Part shown: piece by piece, positions 42,483-52,903 of the stretch
Layout: each line of letters begins with the position of its first letter
Numbering within the stretch: position 1 is the first letter of the stretch
Assembly: GCA_902598655.1 (NCBI GenBank)
Contig: CACKCQ010000002.1
Location: forward strand, 154,654 to 218,653
Length of the DNA stretch: 64,000 bases
From: an uncultured Pelagibacteraceae bacterium
Lineage (GTDB): Bacteria; Pseudomonadota; Alphaproteobacteria; Pelagibacterales; Pelagibacteraceae
Direction: 5' to 3'
Position numbers and translations under genes: made by a program
The notes under the pieces: model-generated
Databases searched by the model: none
The model's input: only the letters and a program-made list of their open reading frames with translations
Told to the model about the DNA's origin: nothing

Positions 42483-42764
42483 ATGTTTTTAATTAATTGT
42501 CCATTTTGTGGAGAGAGAGATCAAAGTGAATTTTCTTCAGGTGGCGAAGCTCATATAGTTAGACCAAAACAACCAACTGAACTTAGCGATGATGAATGGG
42601 CGGAATATCTATTTATGAGAAAAAATATTAAAGGTATTCAATTTGAAAGATGGAATCATGTTCACGGATGCAGAAAATGGTTCAACGTCGTTAGAGACAC
42701 ATCGAATGATAAAATATTATCTGTTTATAAAATGGGTGAAAAACCTCCTGTTAATTATAAGTAA
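42483..42764 (+). CDS. soxD: Sarcosine oxidase delta subunit
   Basis: Small zinc-binding subunit of 93 residues of the heterotetrameric oxidase. The zinc ligands come from CPFCGERDQSEF at the N-terminus and HVHGCRKWF near residue 60. The segment LSDDEWAEYLFMRKN in the middle is conserved in the family. It starts two bases after soxB, and its stop overlaps the soxA ATG by one base. Confidence 0.95.
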   Translation: MFLINCPFCGERDQSEFSSGGEAHIVRPKQPTELSDDEWAEYLFMRKNIKGIQFERWNHVHGCRKWFNVVRDTSNDKILSVYKMGEKPPVNYK

Positions 42765-45700
42765 TGCCCAATTATAGAATTCATAAAACCGAATATATTG
42801 ATGAAACTAAGAGAGTTTCATTTAAATATGATGGCAAGACTTACTTTGGATATGAGGGTGATACCTTGGCATCTGCACTTTTGGCAAATGGTATTCATTT
42901 AGTCGGTAGAAGTTTTAAATATCACAGACCAAGGGGTATAGTTTCTTGTGGAGCAGAAGAGCCTAATGCAATTTGTCAAATTGGTAGTAAAAAAGACCTA
43001 ACAGAACCAAATGTAAGAGCAACCGAGTTAGAATTGTATGAAGGATTAGAAGCAAGTTCTCAAAATTGCTGGCCTAACGTAAAATTTGACATTGGGGGTA
43101 TTAATAATCTTATATCACCGTTAATTCCTGCAGGCTTTTATTATAAAACTTTTATGTGGCCAAAGAGTTTTTGGAAAAAAGTATATGAACCATTAATACG
43201 ATTGTCTGCAGGTTTAGGAAAATCTCCTACAGAACCAGATCCTGATATCTATGATCACAAATATGTTCACTACGATGTATTGGTAATTGGTGGCGGAGTT
43301 TCAGGTATTATTGCTGCAAAAATGGCTGCAAAAAATAATTTTAAAACTTTATTAGTAGATGACAAAAAAATACTAGGTGGTTCTACAATTTATCAAAACA
43401 ATGAGTCTATTAAGATTGATGATAAATTATCAAGTGAATGGTTAAAAAATGAAATTCAAGAAATTAAAAAATTAAGTAATTTAACAATTAAGACAAGAAC
43501 AAGTATTGCAGCTTATCATGGATACAATTTTCTTTTAGCTAAAGAAAATTTAACTGATCATTTACCAGAGGAAAAAAAGAAAAATAAGATTAGACAACGA
43601 TTATGGAAAATAAGAGCAAAAAAAGTTGTAATTGCAACTGGATCAATTGAAAGACCACTTGTATTCAATAATAATGATAGACCAGGAATATTATTATCTA
43701 ATTCTATAAACAAATATTTGGATTATTACGGCGTTACCTGTGGAGAAAATATAATATTATTTACAAATAATGATAGTGCATACGAAACTTCAATTTCACT
43801 TCATAAAAAAGGTATAAAGAATATAATTATTGATTTAAGAAAATCTGCTAGTTCTGAATTAATTAAACAAGCTGAAAGTCTAGGAATAAAAATCTACCTC
43901 AATCATGTTGTAACAAATACTTTTGGATACAGAAAAATAAATTCATTAGAAATCATGAAACTATCGGAAGATGGAAATACAACTATAGGTGATAAGATTA
44001 AATTAAGTTGTGACTGTTTAGGTATGAGTGGTGGATGGACACCTATGGTGCATATGCATACTCAATCTGGAGGTAAATTAGATTTTAGAGATGAAGACCA
44101 AGTATTCTTACCAAAAGAAAATAGTGAAGATCAAATTTCTGTTGGTTCATGCAATGGAGATTTTGATTTAGAAAATATTATAGATAAAACAGTCAATAAA
44201 ATTAATAAATTTTTAGATATAGATAATCAAGATTACCAGGATACAAATATTATTTGCTCTAAAGAAAATGATAAAAGAAATATATGGCTTTTACCAAATA
44301 AAATACCTTTAGGTAAAACAAAATGCTTTGTAGATTTTCAAAATGACTCAACTGCAAAAGATATTAAATTAGCCTTAAAAGAAGGCTTTAGATCAATTGA
44401 ACATGTAAAAAGATATACAACGACTGGTATGGCAACAGATCAGGGAAAGTTATCTAATATGCACGCACTTGGGATTATAGCTGATACAGCTGGTGTAAAA
44501 ATGGGTACATTAGGAACAACTACATTTAGACCACCATTCACACCATTAACCTTCGGAACACTAGTTGGGAGAAATGTTGGAAAATTTTTTGAAGTAGTAA
44601 GAAAAACATCTATGCATGAATGGCACGTAAAAAATAATGCAGAATTTGAAAATGTTGGTCAATGGAAAAGACCTTGGTACTATCCAAAAAATAGGGAAAA
44701 TATGCATGATGCTGTTCAAAGAGAAAGTAAAGCCGCACGTGATAGTGCGGGTATCTTAGATGCATCAACTCTCGGAAAAATTGATATTCAAGGATCAGAT
44801 GCATCAGAATTTTTAAATCGAGTTTACACAAATGCTTGGTCAAAACTTGCAATCGGAAAATGTAGATACGGACTTATGCTAAACGAGGATGGTATGGTTT
44901 ATGACGACGGTGTTACTACAAGAATATCTGAAAATCATTACTTAATGACAACCACCACTGGGGGAGCTGCAAATGTATTAAGCAAACTTGAGGATTATTT
45001 ACAAACGGAGTGGCCAGAGTTAGATGTTTATTTAACATCAGTGACAGATCACTATTCTACAGCAAGTATTTGTGGTCCAAATTCAAAAAAAATTCTTAAC
45101 AAACTTTTTCCAAATTTAGATTTAAGTGATGAAAACTTTCCTCATATGTCATTTAAAGAAGATAAACTTGAAAATATAAATTGTAGAATAATGAGAATAA
45201 GTTTTACGGGTGAACAGAGCTATGAAATTAATATAGAGTCAAAATATGGACATTCATTATGGAAAATGTGTATAGAAGCTGGGAAAGAGTTTAATTTGAC
45301 ACCTTATGGTACCGAAACAATGCACTTACTTAGAGCTGAAAAAGGTTTCATTATTGTTGGACAAGATACAGATGGCACAATGACTCCCTCTGACCTACAG
45401 ATGGATTGGATTGTTAGTAAAAAGAAATTTGATTTTATTGGTAAAAGATCATTATATAGAAGTGATACTGTTAGAGAAGATAGAAAGCAATTGGTAGGAC
45501 TACTAACAGATGATCCAAAAGAAATTTTGGAAGAAGGTGCTCAAATAGTTTTGGACGTTAAATCAAAGCCTATAGATATGCTAGGACATGTAACTTCCAG
45601 CTATTTTAGTCCAAACCTAAATAAATCAATTGCCTTGGCTGTAGTTAGAAGTGGCAAAACAATGAAAGGTCAAAAGTTAATTATTCCGATGGAAAACAAA

Positions 45701-45766
45701 AATATTAATGTGACCGTTTCTGACACAATTTTTTTAGATAAGGAGAATAAAAGACTAAATGCTTGA
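42764..45766 (+). CDS. soxA: Sarcosine oxidase alpha subunit
   Basis: Large subunit of 1000 residues. The N-terminal domain (about 1-110) resembles a ferredoxin-like fold with GDTLASALLANG and RSFKYHRPRGIVSCG. A pyridine-nucleotide binding region follows, with VIGGGVSGIIAAKMA near residues 171-185 and ATGSIERPL near 290. The C-terminal third is a GcvT-like folate-binding domain (SAGILDASTLGKIDIQG onward), which passes the methyl carbon to THF. The length is normal for the family. It overlaps soxG by eight bases. Confidence 0.96.
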   Translation: MPNYRIHKTEYIDETKRVSFKYDGKTYFGYEGDTLASALLANGIHLVGRSFKYHRPRGIVSCGAEEPNAICQIGSKKDLTEPNVRATELELYEGLEASSQNCWPNVKFDIGGINNLISPLIPAGFYYKTFMWPKSFWKKVYEPLIRLSAGLGKSPTEPDPDIYDHKYVHYDVLVIGGGVSGIIAAKMAAKNNFKTLLVDDKKILGGSTIYQNNESIKIDDKLSSEWLKNEIQEIKKLSNLTIKTRTSIAAYHGYNFLLAKENLTDHLPEEKKKNKIRQRLWKIRAKKVVIATGSIERPLVFNNNDRPGILLSNSINKYLDYYGVTCGENIILFTNNDSAYETSISLHKKGIKNIIIDLRKSASSELIKQAESLGIKIYLNHVVTNTFGYRKINSLEIMKLSEDGNTTIGDKIKLSCDCLGMSGGWTPMVHMHTQSGGKLDFRDEDQVFLPKENSEDQISVGSCNGDFDLENIIDKTVNKINKFLDIDNQDYQDTNIICSKENDKRNIWLLPNKIPLGKTKCFVDFQNDSTAKDIKLALKEGFRSIEHVKRYTTTGMATDQGKLSNMHALGIIADTAGVKMGTLGTTTFRPPFTPLTFGTLVGRNVGKFFEVVRKTSMHEWHVKNNAEFENVGQWKRPWYYPKNRENMHDAVQRESKAARDSAGILDASTLGKIDIQGSDASEFLNRVYTNAWSKLAIGKCRYGLMLNEDGMVYDDGVTTRISENHYLMTTTTGGAANVLSKLEDYLQTEWPELDVYLTSVTDHYSTASICGPNSKKILNKLFPNLDLSDENFPHMSFKEDKLENINCRIMRISFTGEQSYEINIESKYGHSLWKMCIEAGKEFNLTPYGTETMHLLRAEKGFIIVGQDTDGTMTPSDLQMDWIVSKKKFDFIGKRSLYRSDTVREDRKQLVGLLTDDPKEILEEGAQIVLDVKSKPIDMLGHVTSSYFSPNLNKSIALAVVRSGKTMKGQKLIIPMENKNINVTVSDTIFLDKENKRLNA

Positions 45767-46307
45767 CATCTTACATCCAAATATTTCAAATGATAACAAA
45801 AATAACATCAATATTAATTTATCTGAGGAAAAAATTAAAATTAATATCAGGGGAAAAAATAAAGAATTTTTTACCAAAGTAGGTAAAATTCTATCTATTA
45901 TTTTACCTTCTGAGTCAAATACCAGTTCATCAAATGAAAACTATGATGTTTTGTGGCTAAGTCCAGATGAATGGATGATATATTTTGATGAAAATAAAAA
46001 TACAAATATTTTTGATCAACTTTATAAAGATATTTCGTATTTAAATTTTGGATCAATTACTAATATCTCTTCACAATTAATTTGCATAAATATAAAAGGA
46101 GACAATATATTTGAATTATTATCATCTGGATCACCTTTTAATTTTGAAAAATTTAAAAATAATGTTGGCTCATCTACACAAACAATAGTAAATCATATTG
46201 ATGTAATTCTTCACCACAAGTCAAAGAATAATGTTAATTTATTTGTAAGAAGATCGTTTTCAGAACACCTTTATGAATGGTTAGTTGATAGCTCTAATTT
46301 TGTATAA
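45759..46307 (+). CDS. soxG: Sarcosine oxidase gamma subunit
   Basis: Subunit of 182 residues, the least conserved of the complex. The pattern DVLWLSPDEWMIYF near residues 63-76, followed by ISSQLICINIKGDNIFELLSSGSPFNFEKF and a C-terminal RRSFSEHLYEWLVDS, fits the gamma subunit and its relation to GcvT folds. It overlaps soxA by eight bases, in the order B-D-A-G. The 3' end overlaps the convergent MATE gene by 27 bases. Confidence 0.9.
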   Translation: MLDILHPNISNDNKNNININLSEEKIKINIRGKNKEFFTKVGKILSIILPSESNTSSSNENYDVLWLSPDEWMIYFDENKNTNIFDQLYKDISYLNFGSITNISSQLICINIKGDNIFELLSSGSPFNFEKFKNNVGSSTQTIVNHIDVILHHKSKNNVNLFVRRSFSEHLYEWLVDSSNFV

Positions 46308-47630
46308 TTTATACTTCAAATAAAAGTAAGTATAACCAAGATACATCAGAGAGAAAATCCAATTGAATATTACCCATAACCAAAAAAATTCAGAAAAGTC
46401 AGAATTAAAATAAATTGCAGTATAAAATACGACAATTGGAAAAATTCCATTTCGGCAAATATTAGCAATTAATGCGTTTTCAGCTTTTTTTAAAGCCATA
46501 AAAAAACCATTTGATAAAAAAAATATTGGATAAGCTGGCAGCACAAAGGCTGAAATCTCTAAATATAATTTTCCAAATTCAACGACCTCTAAATCTTTTG
46601 AAAATAATTTTGTTATCATTTCAGCACCAAAATAAATAATAAAAGAAGAAATAATCATTATAATGAAAGCATATTTTATAGCTTGGAAGTACGTTTCTTT
46701 AATTCTTAAAATATTTTGTGCACCAAAATTTTGAGCAATAATTGTGATAATTGCTGTATTTATACCCAAGATTGGTAATAAAACCACTTGTTCTATTTTG
46801 GTACCAGCCCCATAACCAGCTGCTGCATATTCTCCTGATAAACCTGCATATTTGAATACAATAGCAGAAGCAATAGAATAACCGCAAATTGAAATTATTA
46901 TTGGCATAGATTGAAAAAAAATATTTTTTAAAAAAAAAAATTTAGGAATAAAATAAGAAATAAGTATGTTTTTAAATAAATTACTTTTTAAAACTTTTTT
47001 AAATATGATTAAAAAAGCGACCGTTTGAGCAATTAGAGTTGCTATTGCAATACCCTTCATACCCAAAGCTGGTATGAAATAAAATCCAAATATTAAAATT
47101 GGATTTAACAATATGTTTAAAAAAAAAGATAATATTAAAGCATTTCTATAAGTTTTCGTATCGCCTTCTGCATGAAGTAATGAATTTAATGCAACAACTA
47201 AAATAAAAAAAAACGAACCAAGGAAAATGATATCTGTATATTGTAAGCCAAGATTTATTACCTCGTTAGTTGAACCCATAATTGAAAAAAGGTCTGATGC
47301 ATAATTTAAACCAATAAAAGTAATCAACAGAATTATCAAAAAAGAAAAGAAAATTAATTGGCAGAAATAAATTGAAGCATTTTTATTATTTTTTTCTCCA
47401 ATGCTATTACCTATCAGTGATGTACCTGCAACTGTGATACCAATAGATGAGGCAATAATAATAAAATAAATTGGAAAAGATTTTGTTAAAGCTGACAAAG
47501 CTTCAGGTGATATTTTTCCAGCAAAATATGTATCAGCAATATTATATAACGTTTGAAAGAGTGTACCTACCGATGCAGGTATTGCTAATTTTTTAATTAA
47601 TTCTTTAATGTCATCACTTAATATATTCAT
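46281..47630 (-). CDS. MATE-family efflux transporter
   Basis: Inner-membrane protein of 449 residues with about twelve transmembrane segments in two related halves. The first half has PASVGTLFQTLYNIADTYFAGKI and the second begins near residue 235 with SMPIIISICGYSIASAIVFKY. This is the multidrug and toxin extrusion family, which exports cationic or polar compounds in exchange for Na+ or H+. The substrate is unknown. It overlaps the sarcosine oxidase gamma gene tail to tail by 27 bases and lies four bases after trhO. Confidence 0.92.
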   Translation of the reverse strand: MNILSDDIKELIKKLAIPASVGTLFQTLYNIADTYFAGKISPEALSALTKSFPIYFIIIASSIGITVAGTSLIGNSIGEKNNKNASIYFCQLIFFSFLIILLITFIGLNYASDLFSIMGSTNEVINLGLQYTDIIFLGSFFFILVVALNSLLHAEGDTKTYRNALILSFFLNILLNPILIFGFYFIPALGMKGIAIATLIAQTVAFLIIFKKVLKSNLFKNILISYFIPKFFFLKNIFFQSMPIIISICGYSIASAIVFKYAGLSGEYAAAGYGAGTKIEQVVLLPILGINTAIITIIAQNFGAQNILRIKETYFQAIKYAFIIMIISSFIIYFGAEMITKLFSKDLEVVEFGKLYLEISAFVLPAYPIFFLSNGFFMALKKAENALIANICRNGIFPIVVFYTAIYFNSDFSEFFWLWVIFNWIFSLMYLGYTYFYLKYKLYKIRAIN

Positions 47631-47634
47631 GATA

Positions 47635-48507
47635 TTATTTTTTTTTATTTATCATTTGATTGTGTCTCATTGTGAAACGTTTTATTTGATCATTTGTCAA
47701 TTTATCAAAGCAATTTGGACATGATAGGCCTACTTTATACTTTTTTGATTTGGTTAGTTTTTTATGCAATGGCATTCTACAACCACCACAAACAGTATAA
47801 TTTCCAATTTCTAGGTTTTTTTTAATAGTAACTCTTTTATCAAAAACAAAACATTCACCATTCCATTTATTTTTTTTTGGATCAGTTTTTTTAAAATAAT
47901 TTAAGATACCACCCTTAAGCATATAAACATTTTTAAAACCTTTATTATTAAGATAATTAGACGCTTTTTCACACCTGATACCACCAGTGCAAAACATCCC
48001 TATTGATTGATATTTATTAAATTTTGATAAATAATTTTTAAAGTCTCTAAAATTTTTAGTTTCTGGATTAAGCGCATTTTTAAATGTACCAATCTTATAT
48101 TCAAAAGGTTTTCTGGCATCGATCAGTTTAATATTTTTTTTAGATATAAATTCGTCCCATTTTTTAGGTGATAAATATTTTTTATTAAAATAATTTTTAA
48201 AATTAATTTTTTCATTAATTGGAACCACTTCATTTTTTATTTTAACTTTATTTTTTGAGTATGGTATTATTTTTGAATTAATTTTATTTTGAACATCAAA
48301 CTTATCAATTGACAAGATATTTTTTATTTTTGTAATTGTAGGTTTAATTTTTTTTTGACTACCTGATATTGTGCCATTAATTCCTTCAGGAGATAATATT
48401 ATAAGACCTTTAATATCAAGTTTATTAGTTTCTTTTAAAATATTTTTTTTAATAATTTTTAATTTATTAAGTTTTGATATTTTATAAAAAGATACGATTT
48501 CAAACAT
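47635..48507 (-). CDS. trhO: tRNA uridine(34) hydroxylase TrhO (rhodanese domain, UPF0176)
   Basis: Protein of 290 residues from the chosen ATG at 48507 (MFEIVSFYKI). The N-terminal acylphosphatase-like domain contains GLIILSPEGINGTISGS. The central rhodanese domain (about 120-220) has the catalytic cysteine in MFCTGGIRCEKAS. A C-terminal zinc-like part has CGGCRMPL and CPNC. TrhO makes 5-hydroxyuridine at tRNA position 34 with oxygen as a substrate. The gene is between an O-methyltransferase gene and the MATE gene on the same strand. Confidence 0.93.
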   Translation of the reverse strand: MFEIVSFYKISKLNKLKIIKKNILKETNKLDIKGLIILSPEGINGTISGSQKKIKPTITKIKNILSIDKFDVQNKINSKIIPYSKNKVKIKNEVVPINEKINFKNYFNKKYLSPKKWDEFISKKNIKLIDARKPFEYKIGTFKNALNPETKNFRDFKNYLSKFNKYQSIGMFCTGGIRCEKASNYLNNKGFKNVYMLKGGILNYFKKTDPKKNKWNGECFVFDKRVTIKKNLEIGNYTVCGGCRMPLHKKLTKSKKYKVGLSCPNCFDKLTNDQIKRFTMRHNQMINKKK

Positions 48508-48509
48508 AA

Positions 48510-49157
48510 TTACCAACAAACTGTAAAACCATCGCCAATTGGTAAAATATACTTATTAATAGATGATTTTTTTATGTATTTATTAAATTCTCTTAATTTT
48601 ATAGTTAATTTGTCTTTTATCTTTGGATTTGCAACATCTCCTTTCCAAAGTGTATTATCAATTAAAATTATACCCTTTTTACTTTTTAACTTAAGAGTCT
48701 GTTTAAAATAATTTATATAATTTTCTTTATCTGCATCAATTAATATCACATCATATTTTTCCTTTTTCTTAATTAAATTTTCAAGAGCAATTTTTCCATT
48801 GTTACAAATAAGATTTATTTTTTTATCTTGCTTTGCTTCTTTAAAAAACTTAATTGCCTCATTGTTAGTTTTTAAATTTTTATCTATACCAATTAATTTG
48901 CAATTCTTAGGTAAAGCCAGGGCGGCAGATAAAATACTGTAACCTGTAAAAGTGCCAATTTCTAAATATGATTTATAGTTATTAATTTTTATGATAAATT
49001 GTATGAAGTTTGCTTGTAGAACTGAAATTTGTAATTTTTTAATATGACCAAGTTTTTCGTTATATTTTAATAATTTTTTTTGTACTTTGTGAAGATTATT
49101 TGTATGTGAAAAAATATAATTGATCATATTTTGATCAATTATGAAATTTTTATCCAT
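48510..49157 (-). CDS. O-methyltransferase (CCoAOMT/catechol type)
   Basis: SAM-dependent methyltransferase of 215 residues. The SAM motif [20 protein letters not shown] is at about residues 58-77. The metal-binding acidic segment [15 protein letters not shown] is near 133-147, followed by [13 protein letters not shown]. These mark the divalent-cation-dependent caffeoyl-CoA and catechol O-methyltransferase group. In bacteria, related enzymes also modify tRNA 5-hydroxyuridine (TrmR-like), and the neighbour trhO makes this substrate, so a tRNA role is attractive. It overlaps gatB by eight bases. Confidence 0.88.
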   Translation of the reverse strand: MDKNFIIDQNMINYIFSHTNNLHKVQKKLLKYNEKLGHIKKLQISVLQANFIQFIIKINNYKSYLEIGTFTGYSILSAALALPKNCKLIGIDKNLKTNNEAIKFFKEAKQDKKINLICNNGKIALENLIKKKEKYDVILIDADKENYINYFKQTLKLKSKKGIILIDNTLWKGDVANPKIKDKLTIKLREFNKYIKKSSINKYILPIGDGFTVCW

Positions 49158-50616
49158 TCAACTTTTCTTTTAATATTTTGTTTATTAATTGAGGATTACC
49201 TTTTCCTTTACTTTCTTTCATGGCTTGACCAACAAAGAAGCCAAATAATTTATCTTTACCAGATTTATATTCAGCGACCTTATCTGAATTATTTTCAATA
49301 ACTTTATTTATCAATTCCTCTATCGCTTTTGGATCGCTTTCTTGTTTTAAACCTTTTTCTTTTACTATTATTAATGGATCTTGATCTCCATCTATCATTT
49401 GTTCAAAAACCGTTTTAGCTATTTTTCCTGATATGGTTCCGTCTTTTATAAGGTTAATAAGTTTTGACAGATTTTTAGCACTAACTGGGCTTTGAGATAT
49501 TTCTAAATTTTTTTCATTTAAAACTGCAAATAATTCACCTGTAATCCAGTTTGTTGCTAATTTAACATCTGATTTTTTTATAACTTCTTCAAAGAAATTT
49601 GATGTTTCAATGTCAGATACCAAAATTGTTGCTTCATATGGTGAAAGATTAAATTTATCTATAAATCTTTTTTTCTTTTCATCTGGTAATTCAGGTATAA
49701 CTGTTTTTATTTTTTCAATTAACTCTTGGCTTATTTCAAGCGGTAATAGATCCGGGTCAGGAAAATATCTGTAATCATGCGCGTCTTCTTTTGATCTCAT
49801 AGATCTTGTCTCATTTCTTTTAGTATCAAAAAGTCTTGTCTCTTGATCTATTTCTTTCCCCTCCTCTAACAAATCTATTTGTCTATTTGCTTCGGATATT
49901 ATTGCCATTTGCATAAATTTTATTGAATTAACATTTTTAATTTCACACCTGGTGCCAAATTCAGTCTCCCCTTTTAATCTTACTGATACATTAACATCTG
50001 CCCTCAAAGAGCCTTCTTGCATATTGCCATCACATGTTCCTAAATATCTCATAATCGATCTTAATTTTTTTATATAAACGTTGACTTCATCTGGAGATCT
50101 CAAATCAGGCTTACTTACTATTTCCATTAAAGCCACTCCAGATCTATTTAAATCGACTAATGTATTATTTGGATCAATATCATGAATACTTTTACCTGCA
50201 TCTTGCTCTAAGTGTAATCTTTCAATTCCAATTTCTTTTTGACCATTCGGCATATCCAAAATTACTTTTCCTTCACCGACAATTGGATATTTGTATTGAG
50301 AGATTTGATATCCTTGGGGTAAATCTGCATAAAAATAATTTTTTCTATCAAAGACAGATTTTTTATTTATTTTGGCTTTAAGTCCTATTCCAGTTTTAAT
50401 TGCTTGTTCAATACAAAATTCATTTATAACTGGTAACATTCCTGGAAATGCTGCATCTACGAGACTAACTTGTGTGTTTGGTTCTGCACCAAATTTTGTT
50501 GATGATTGCGAGAAAAGTTTTGACTCTGAGGTAACTTGAGCGTGCACTTCTAAACCAATTATCACTTCATATTTTTTATTTTCTCTTTCAATAAGATATT
50601 CACTATTTTTATTCAC
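49150..50616 (-). CDS. gatB: Aspartyl/glutamyl-tRNA(Asn/Gln) amidotransferase subunit B
   Basis: Protein of 488 residues that binds mischarged tRNA and activates its carboxylate in GatCAB. Segments: [58 protein letters not shown] and [13 protein letters not shown], then the helical and YqeY-like C-terminal tail with [20 protein letters not shown]. The length is normal. It overlaps gatA by eight bases. GatCAB indicates that Gln- and/or Asn-tRNA is made by transamidation. Confidence 0.97.
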   Translation of the reverse strand: MNKNSEYLIERENKKYEVIIGLEVHAQVTSESKLFSQSSTKFGAEPNTQVSLVDAAFPGMLPVINEFCIEQAIKTGIGLKAKINKKSVFDRKNYFYADLPQGYQISQYKYPIVGEGKVILDMPNGQKEIGIERLHLEQDAGKSIHDIDPNNTLVDLNRSGVALMEIVSKPDLRSPDEVNVYIKKLRSIMRYLGTCDGNMQEGSLRADVNVSVRLKGETEFGTRCEIKNVNSIKFMQMAIISEANRQIDLLEEGKEIDQETRLFDTKRNETRSMRSKEDAHDYRYFPDPDLLPLEISQELIEKIKTVIPELPDEKKKRFIDKFNLSPYEATILVSDIETSNFFEEVIKKSDVKLATNWITGELFAVLNEKNLEISQSPVSAKNLSKLINLIKDGTISGKIAKTVFEQMIDGDQDPLIIVKEKGLKQESDPKAIEELINKVIENNSDKVAEYKSGKDKLFGFFVGQAMKESKGKGNPQLINKILKEKLNG

Positions 50617-52069
50617 TTAACCACCAGTCTGAAATATCATTTTTAAAATTAATCTTATCTTCTAATGCATAAGAAATATTAAGTATATTTTGCTCATCAA
50701 AAGGTTTTCCAATTACTTGAAGGCCTAAGGGATAATTATTTTTATCTTTACCAGCTGGTATAGAAATACCTGGTAAGCCTGCTAGATTTATTGGAACTGT
50801 AAATATATCATTTAAATACATTGAAACTGGATCGTTTGTTTTTTCACCAATTTTAAATGCTGAGCTTGGAGTAGATGGAGTTAAAATTGCATCAACTTTA
50901 GAAAAGGCATCATCAAAATCTTTTTTTATTAATTGTCTTACTTTCTGCGCTTTTAGATAATAGGCATCATAGTAACCAGAAGATAAAACATAAGTTCCAA
51001 TCATAATTCTTCTTTTAACTTCATCACCAAAACCTTCAGATCTAGTTTTTTCGTACATTTCTATTAAATTTTGACCAGGAGATCTAAATCCATATTTAAC
51101 ACCATCATATCTAGCTAAATTTGAAGATGCTTCAGCTGGTGCAACAATATAATAGGTTGGTAATGCGTAATTAGTATGTGGAAGCGAAATATCGATAATT
51201 TCTGCTCCGCAATCTTTTGCATATGAGATACCATTTTTCCATAGCAGTTCAATTTCGTCAGGCATATTGTCAACTCTATATTCTTTAGGAATACCAATTT
51301 TCTTTCCTTTAATATCTTTTGATAATTCTTTTGAATAATGATTTCTTTTGTAATCAATTGAGGTTGAATCTTTTTGATCAAATGAAGAGATCACCTCTAA
51401 AAGCATAGAACAGTCTCTTACATTTTTTGTCATAGGTCCTGCTTGGTCTAAAGATGAGGCAAATGCTACAATTCCATAACGAGAACAACTTCCATATGTA
51501 GGTTTAAGTCCAACAGTTCCTGTAAATGATGCTGGTTGACGAATAGATCCACCTGTATCTGTTCCTATGGTAACTGGAGTTAAATTTGCAGCAACAGCCG
51601 CAGAAGAACCTCCTGAAGATCCACCAGGGACTAAATTTTCTCCTACCGGATTTTGAACATTTCCAAAAAAACTAGTTTCATTTGAAGAGCCCATAGCAAA
51701 TTCATCACAATTAAGTTTACCAAGAAGTATTGCTCCTTGACTCCACAAATTTTGAGTAACTGTAGACTCATATGTGGGAACGAAGTTATTTAATATTTTG
51801 CTACCTGCTGTTGTTCTAACTCCATCTGTACAAAATAAATCTTTAACAGCAATAGGAATACCTGGTAGTTTAAAATCTAAATTAGGATTAGAGTCAAATT
51901 TCTTTGATTGATCTATTGCTTTTTCAAAATTATCCGTAACATAAACATTTAATTTTTTTGATTTTTCAGCACGATTTATAAATGCTTTTGTAATTTCCTC
52001 TGAAGATAGTTTTTTTTCTTTTATATTCGATGTTAATTCGAATAAACTTTGACTTGTTATATCTGACAT
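50609..52069 (-). CDS. gatA: Aspartyl/glutamyl-tRNA(Asn/Gln) amidotransferase subunit A
   Basis: Amidase-signature subunit of 486 residues that releases ammonia from glutamine. The catalytic Lys is in [11 protein letters not shown] near residue 75. The Ser-cis-Ser core is in [16 protein letters not shown] near 148-163, followed by [14 protein letters not shown]. The length is normal. The order gatC-gatA-gatB is intact, with a one-base overlap to gatC and an eight-base overlap to gatB. Confidence 0.97.
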   Translation of the reverse strand: MSDITSQSLFELTSNIKEKKLSSEEITKAFINRAEKSKKLNVYVTDNFEKAIDQSKKFDSNPNLDFKLPGIPIAVKDLFCTDGVRTTAGSKILNNFVPTYESTVTQNLWSQGAILLGKLNCDEFAMGSSNETSFFGNVQNPVGENLVPGGSSGGSSAAVAANLTPVTIGTDTGGSIRQPASFTGTVGLKPTYGSCSRYGIVAFASSLDQAGPMTKNVRDCSMLLEVISSFDQKDSTSIDYKRNHYSKELSKDIKGKKIGIPKEYRVDNMPDEIELLWKNGISYAKDCGAEIIDISLPHTNYALPTYYIVAPAEASSNLARYDGVKYGFRSPGQNLIEMYEKTRSEGFGDEVKRRIMIGTYVLSSGYYDAYYLKAQKVRQLIKKDFDDAFSKVDAILTPSTPSSAFKIGEKTNDPVSMYLNDIFTVPINLAGLPGISIPAGKDKNNYPLGLQVIGKPFDEQNILNISYALEDKINFKNDISDWWLSE

Positions 52070-52356
52070 TATTCAACAACCTTTGGTACAACAAAAAAAT
52101 CTTTATTTTCTTCAGGTGAATTTTTTAAAATTTTTTCTCTGATATTTTCTGATTTAATTTCATCTTTTCTAAATCTTAGGGTGGTCTCAGCAATTGATGT
52201 TAAAGCTTGAACATTATCAGTATTTAATTCATTTAATTTTTCTATAAATTGAAATATATTATTTAAGTCGCCCTTTAATTTATTAGCTTTTTCATCATCA
52301 ATAGAAATTCTTGCTAATTTCGAAATGTGCTTTACTGTTTTAAGATCTATACTCAT
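52069..52356 (-). CDS. gatC: Aspartyl/glutamyl-tRNA(Asn/Gln) amidotransferase subunit C
   Basis: Small subunit of 95 residues that clamps GatA and GatB. The N-terminus [17 protein letters not shown] and the segment [23 protein letters not shown] are typical, and the end FFVVPKVVE is family-like. I chose the ATG ending at 52356; a longer frame reaches into the start region of the divergent ruvX gene. About 50 bp separate it from ruvX. Confidence 0.94.
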   Translation of the reverse strand: MSIDLKTVKHISKLARISIDDEKANKLKGDLNNIFQFIEKLNELNTDNVQALTSIAETTLRFRKDEIKSENIREKILKNSPEENKDFFVVPKVVE

Positions 52357-52405
52357 ATGGTAAAAATATTGCCGCAAACTATCACTTAAGTAAATAATAT
52401 ACAAT

Positions 52406-52861
52406 ATGATCACAATTGAGGAATTTAAAAAGAAACAGCTAAATACATCTAGATTAATCGGTCTTGATTTAGGTTCAAAGAGAATTGGTGTAGCTATATG
52501 TGATGAAAATCAAAAAATTGCCACACCGCTTAAAACAATAAACAAATCCAAATTTGAGGATCTTATCAATGAATTAGAGGATATTATTAAAGAAAATAAT
52601 ATTAAGGGAATAATTATTGGTAATCCAATAAATATGGACGGAACCTTTGGTAAATCTTCTCAATCAGTGAATGATGTTTCAAAAGCAATATCAAAAGAAA
52701 TTGATCTTCCAATAAGTCTTTGGGATGAAAGATTATCAACAGTTGGGGCGTTTAAATTAACTAAAAATTTAGGTATTAACGTAACTAAAAGAGAAAAAAA
52801 TATAGATAAAAATGCTGCTGCATTTATCTTACAGGGTGCCATAGATTTTATTAATAATTAA
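52406..52861 (+). CDS. yqgF: Putative pre-16S rRNA nuclease / Holliday junction resolvase-like protein (YqgF/RuvX)
   Basis: RNase H-fold protein of 151 residues. The motifs are RLIGLDLGSKRIGVAICDE at about 17-35 with the first catalytic aspartate, IIIGNPINMDGTFGKSSQ near 71-88, and LWDERLSTVGAF near 110-121. E. coli YqgF matures the 5' end of 16S rRNA; a junction-resolving role has also been proposed. It is divergent from gatC and 42 bases before pyrB. Confidence 0.94.
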   Translation: MITIEEFKKKQLNTSRLIGLDLGSKRIGVAICDENQKIATPLKTINKSKFEDLINELEDIIKENNIKGIIIGNPINMDGTFGKSSQSVNDVSKAISKEIDLPISLWDERLSTVGAFKLTKNLGINVTKREKNIDKNAAAFILQGAIDFINN

Positions 52862-52903
52862 TACTTGCATTAATCACTCTTTGTAGCTATAGAGTTGGTT
52901 TTA

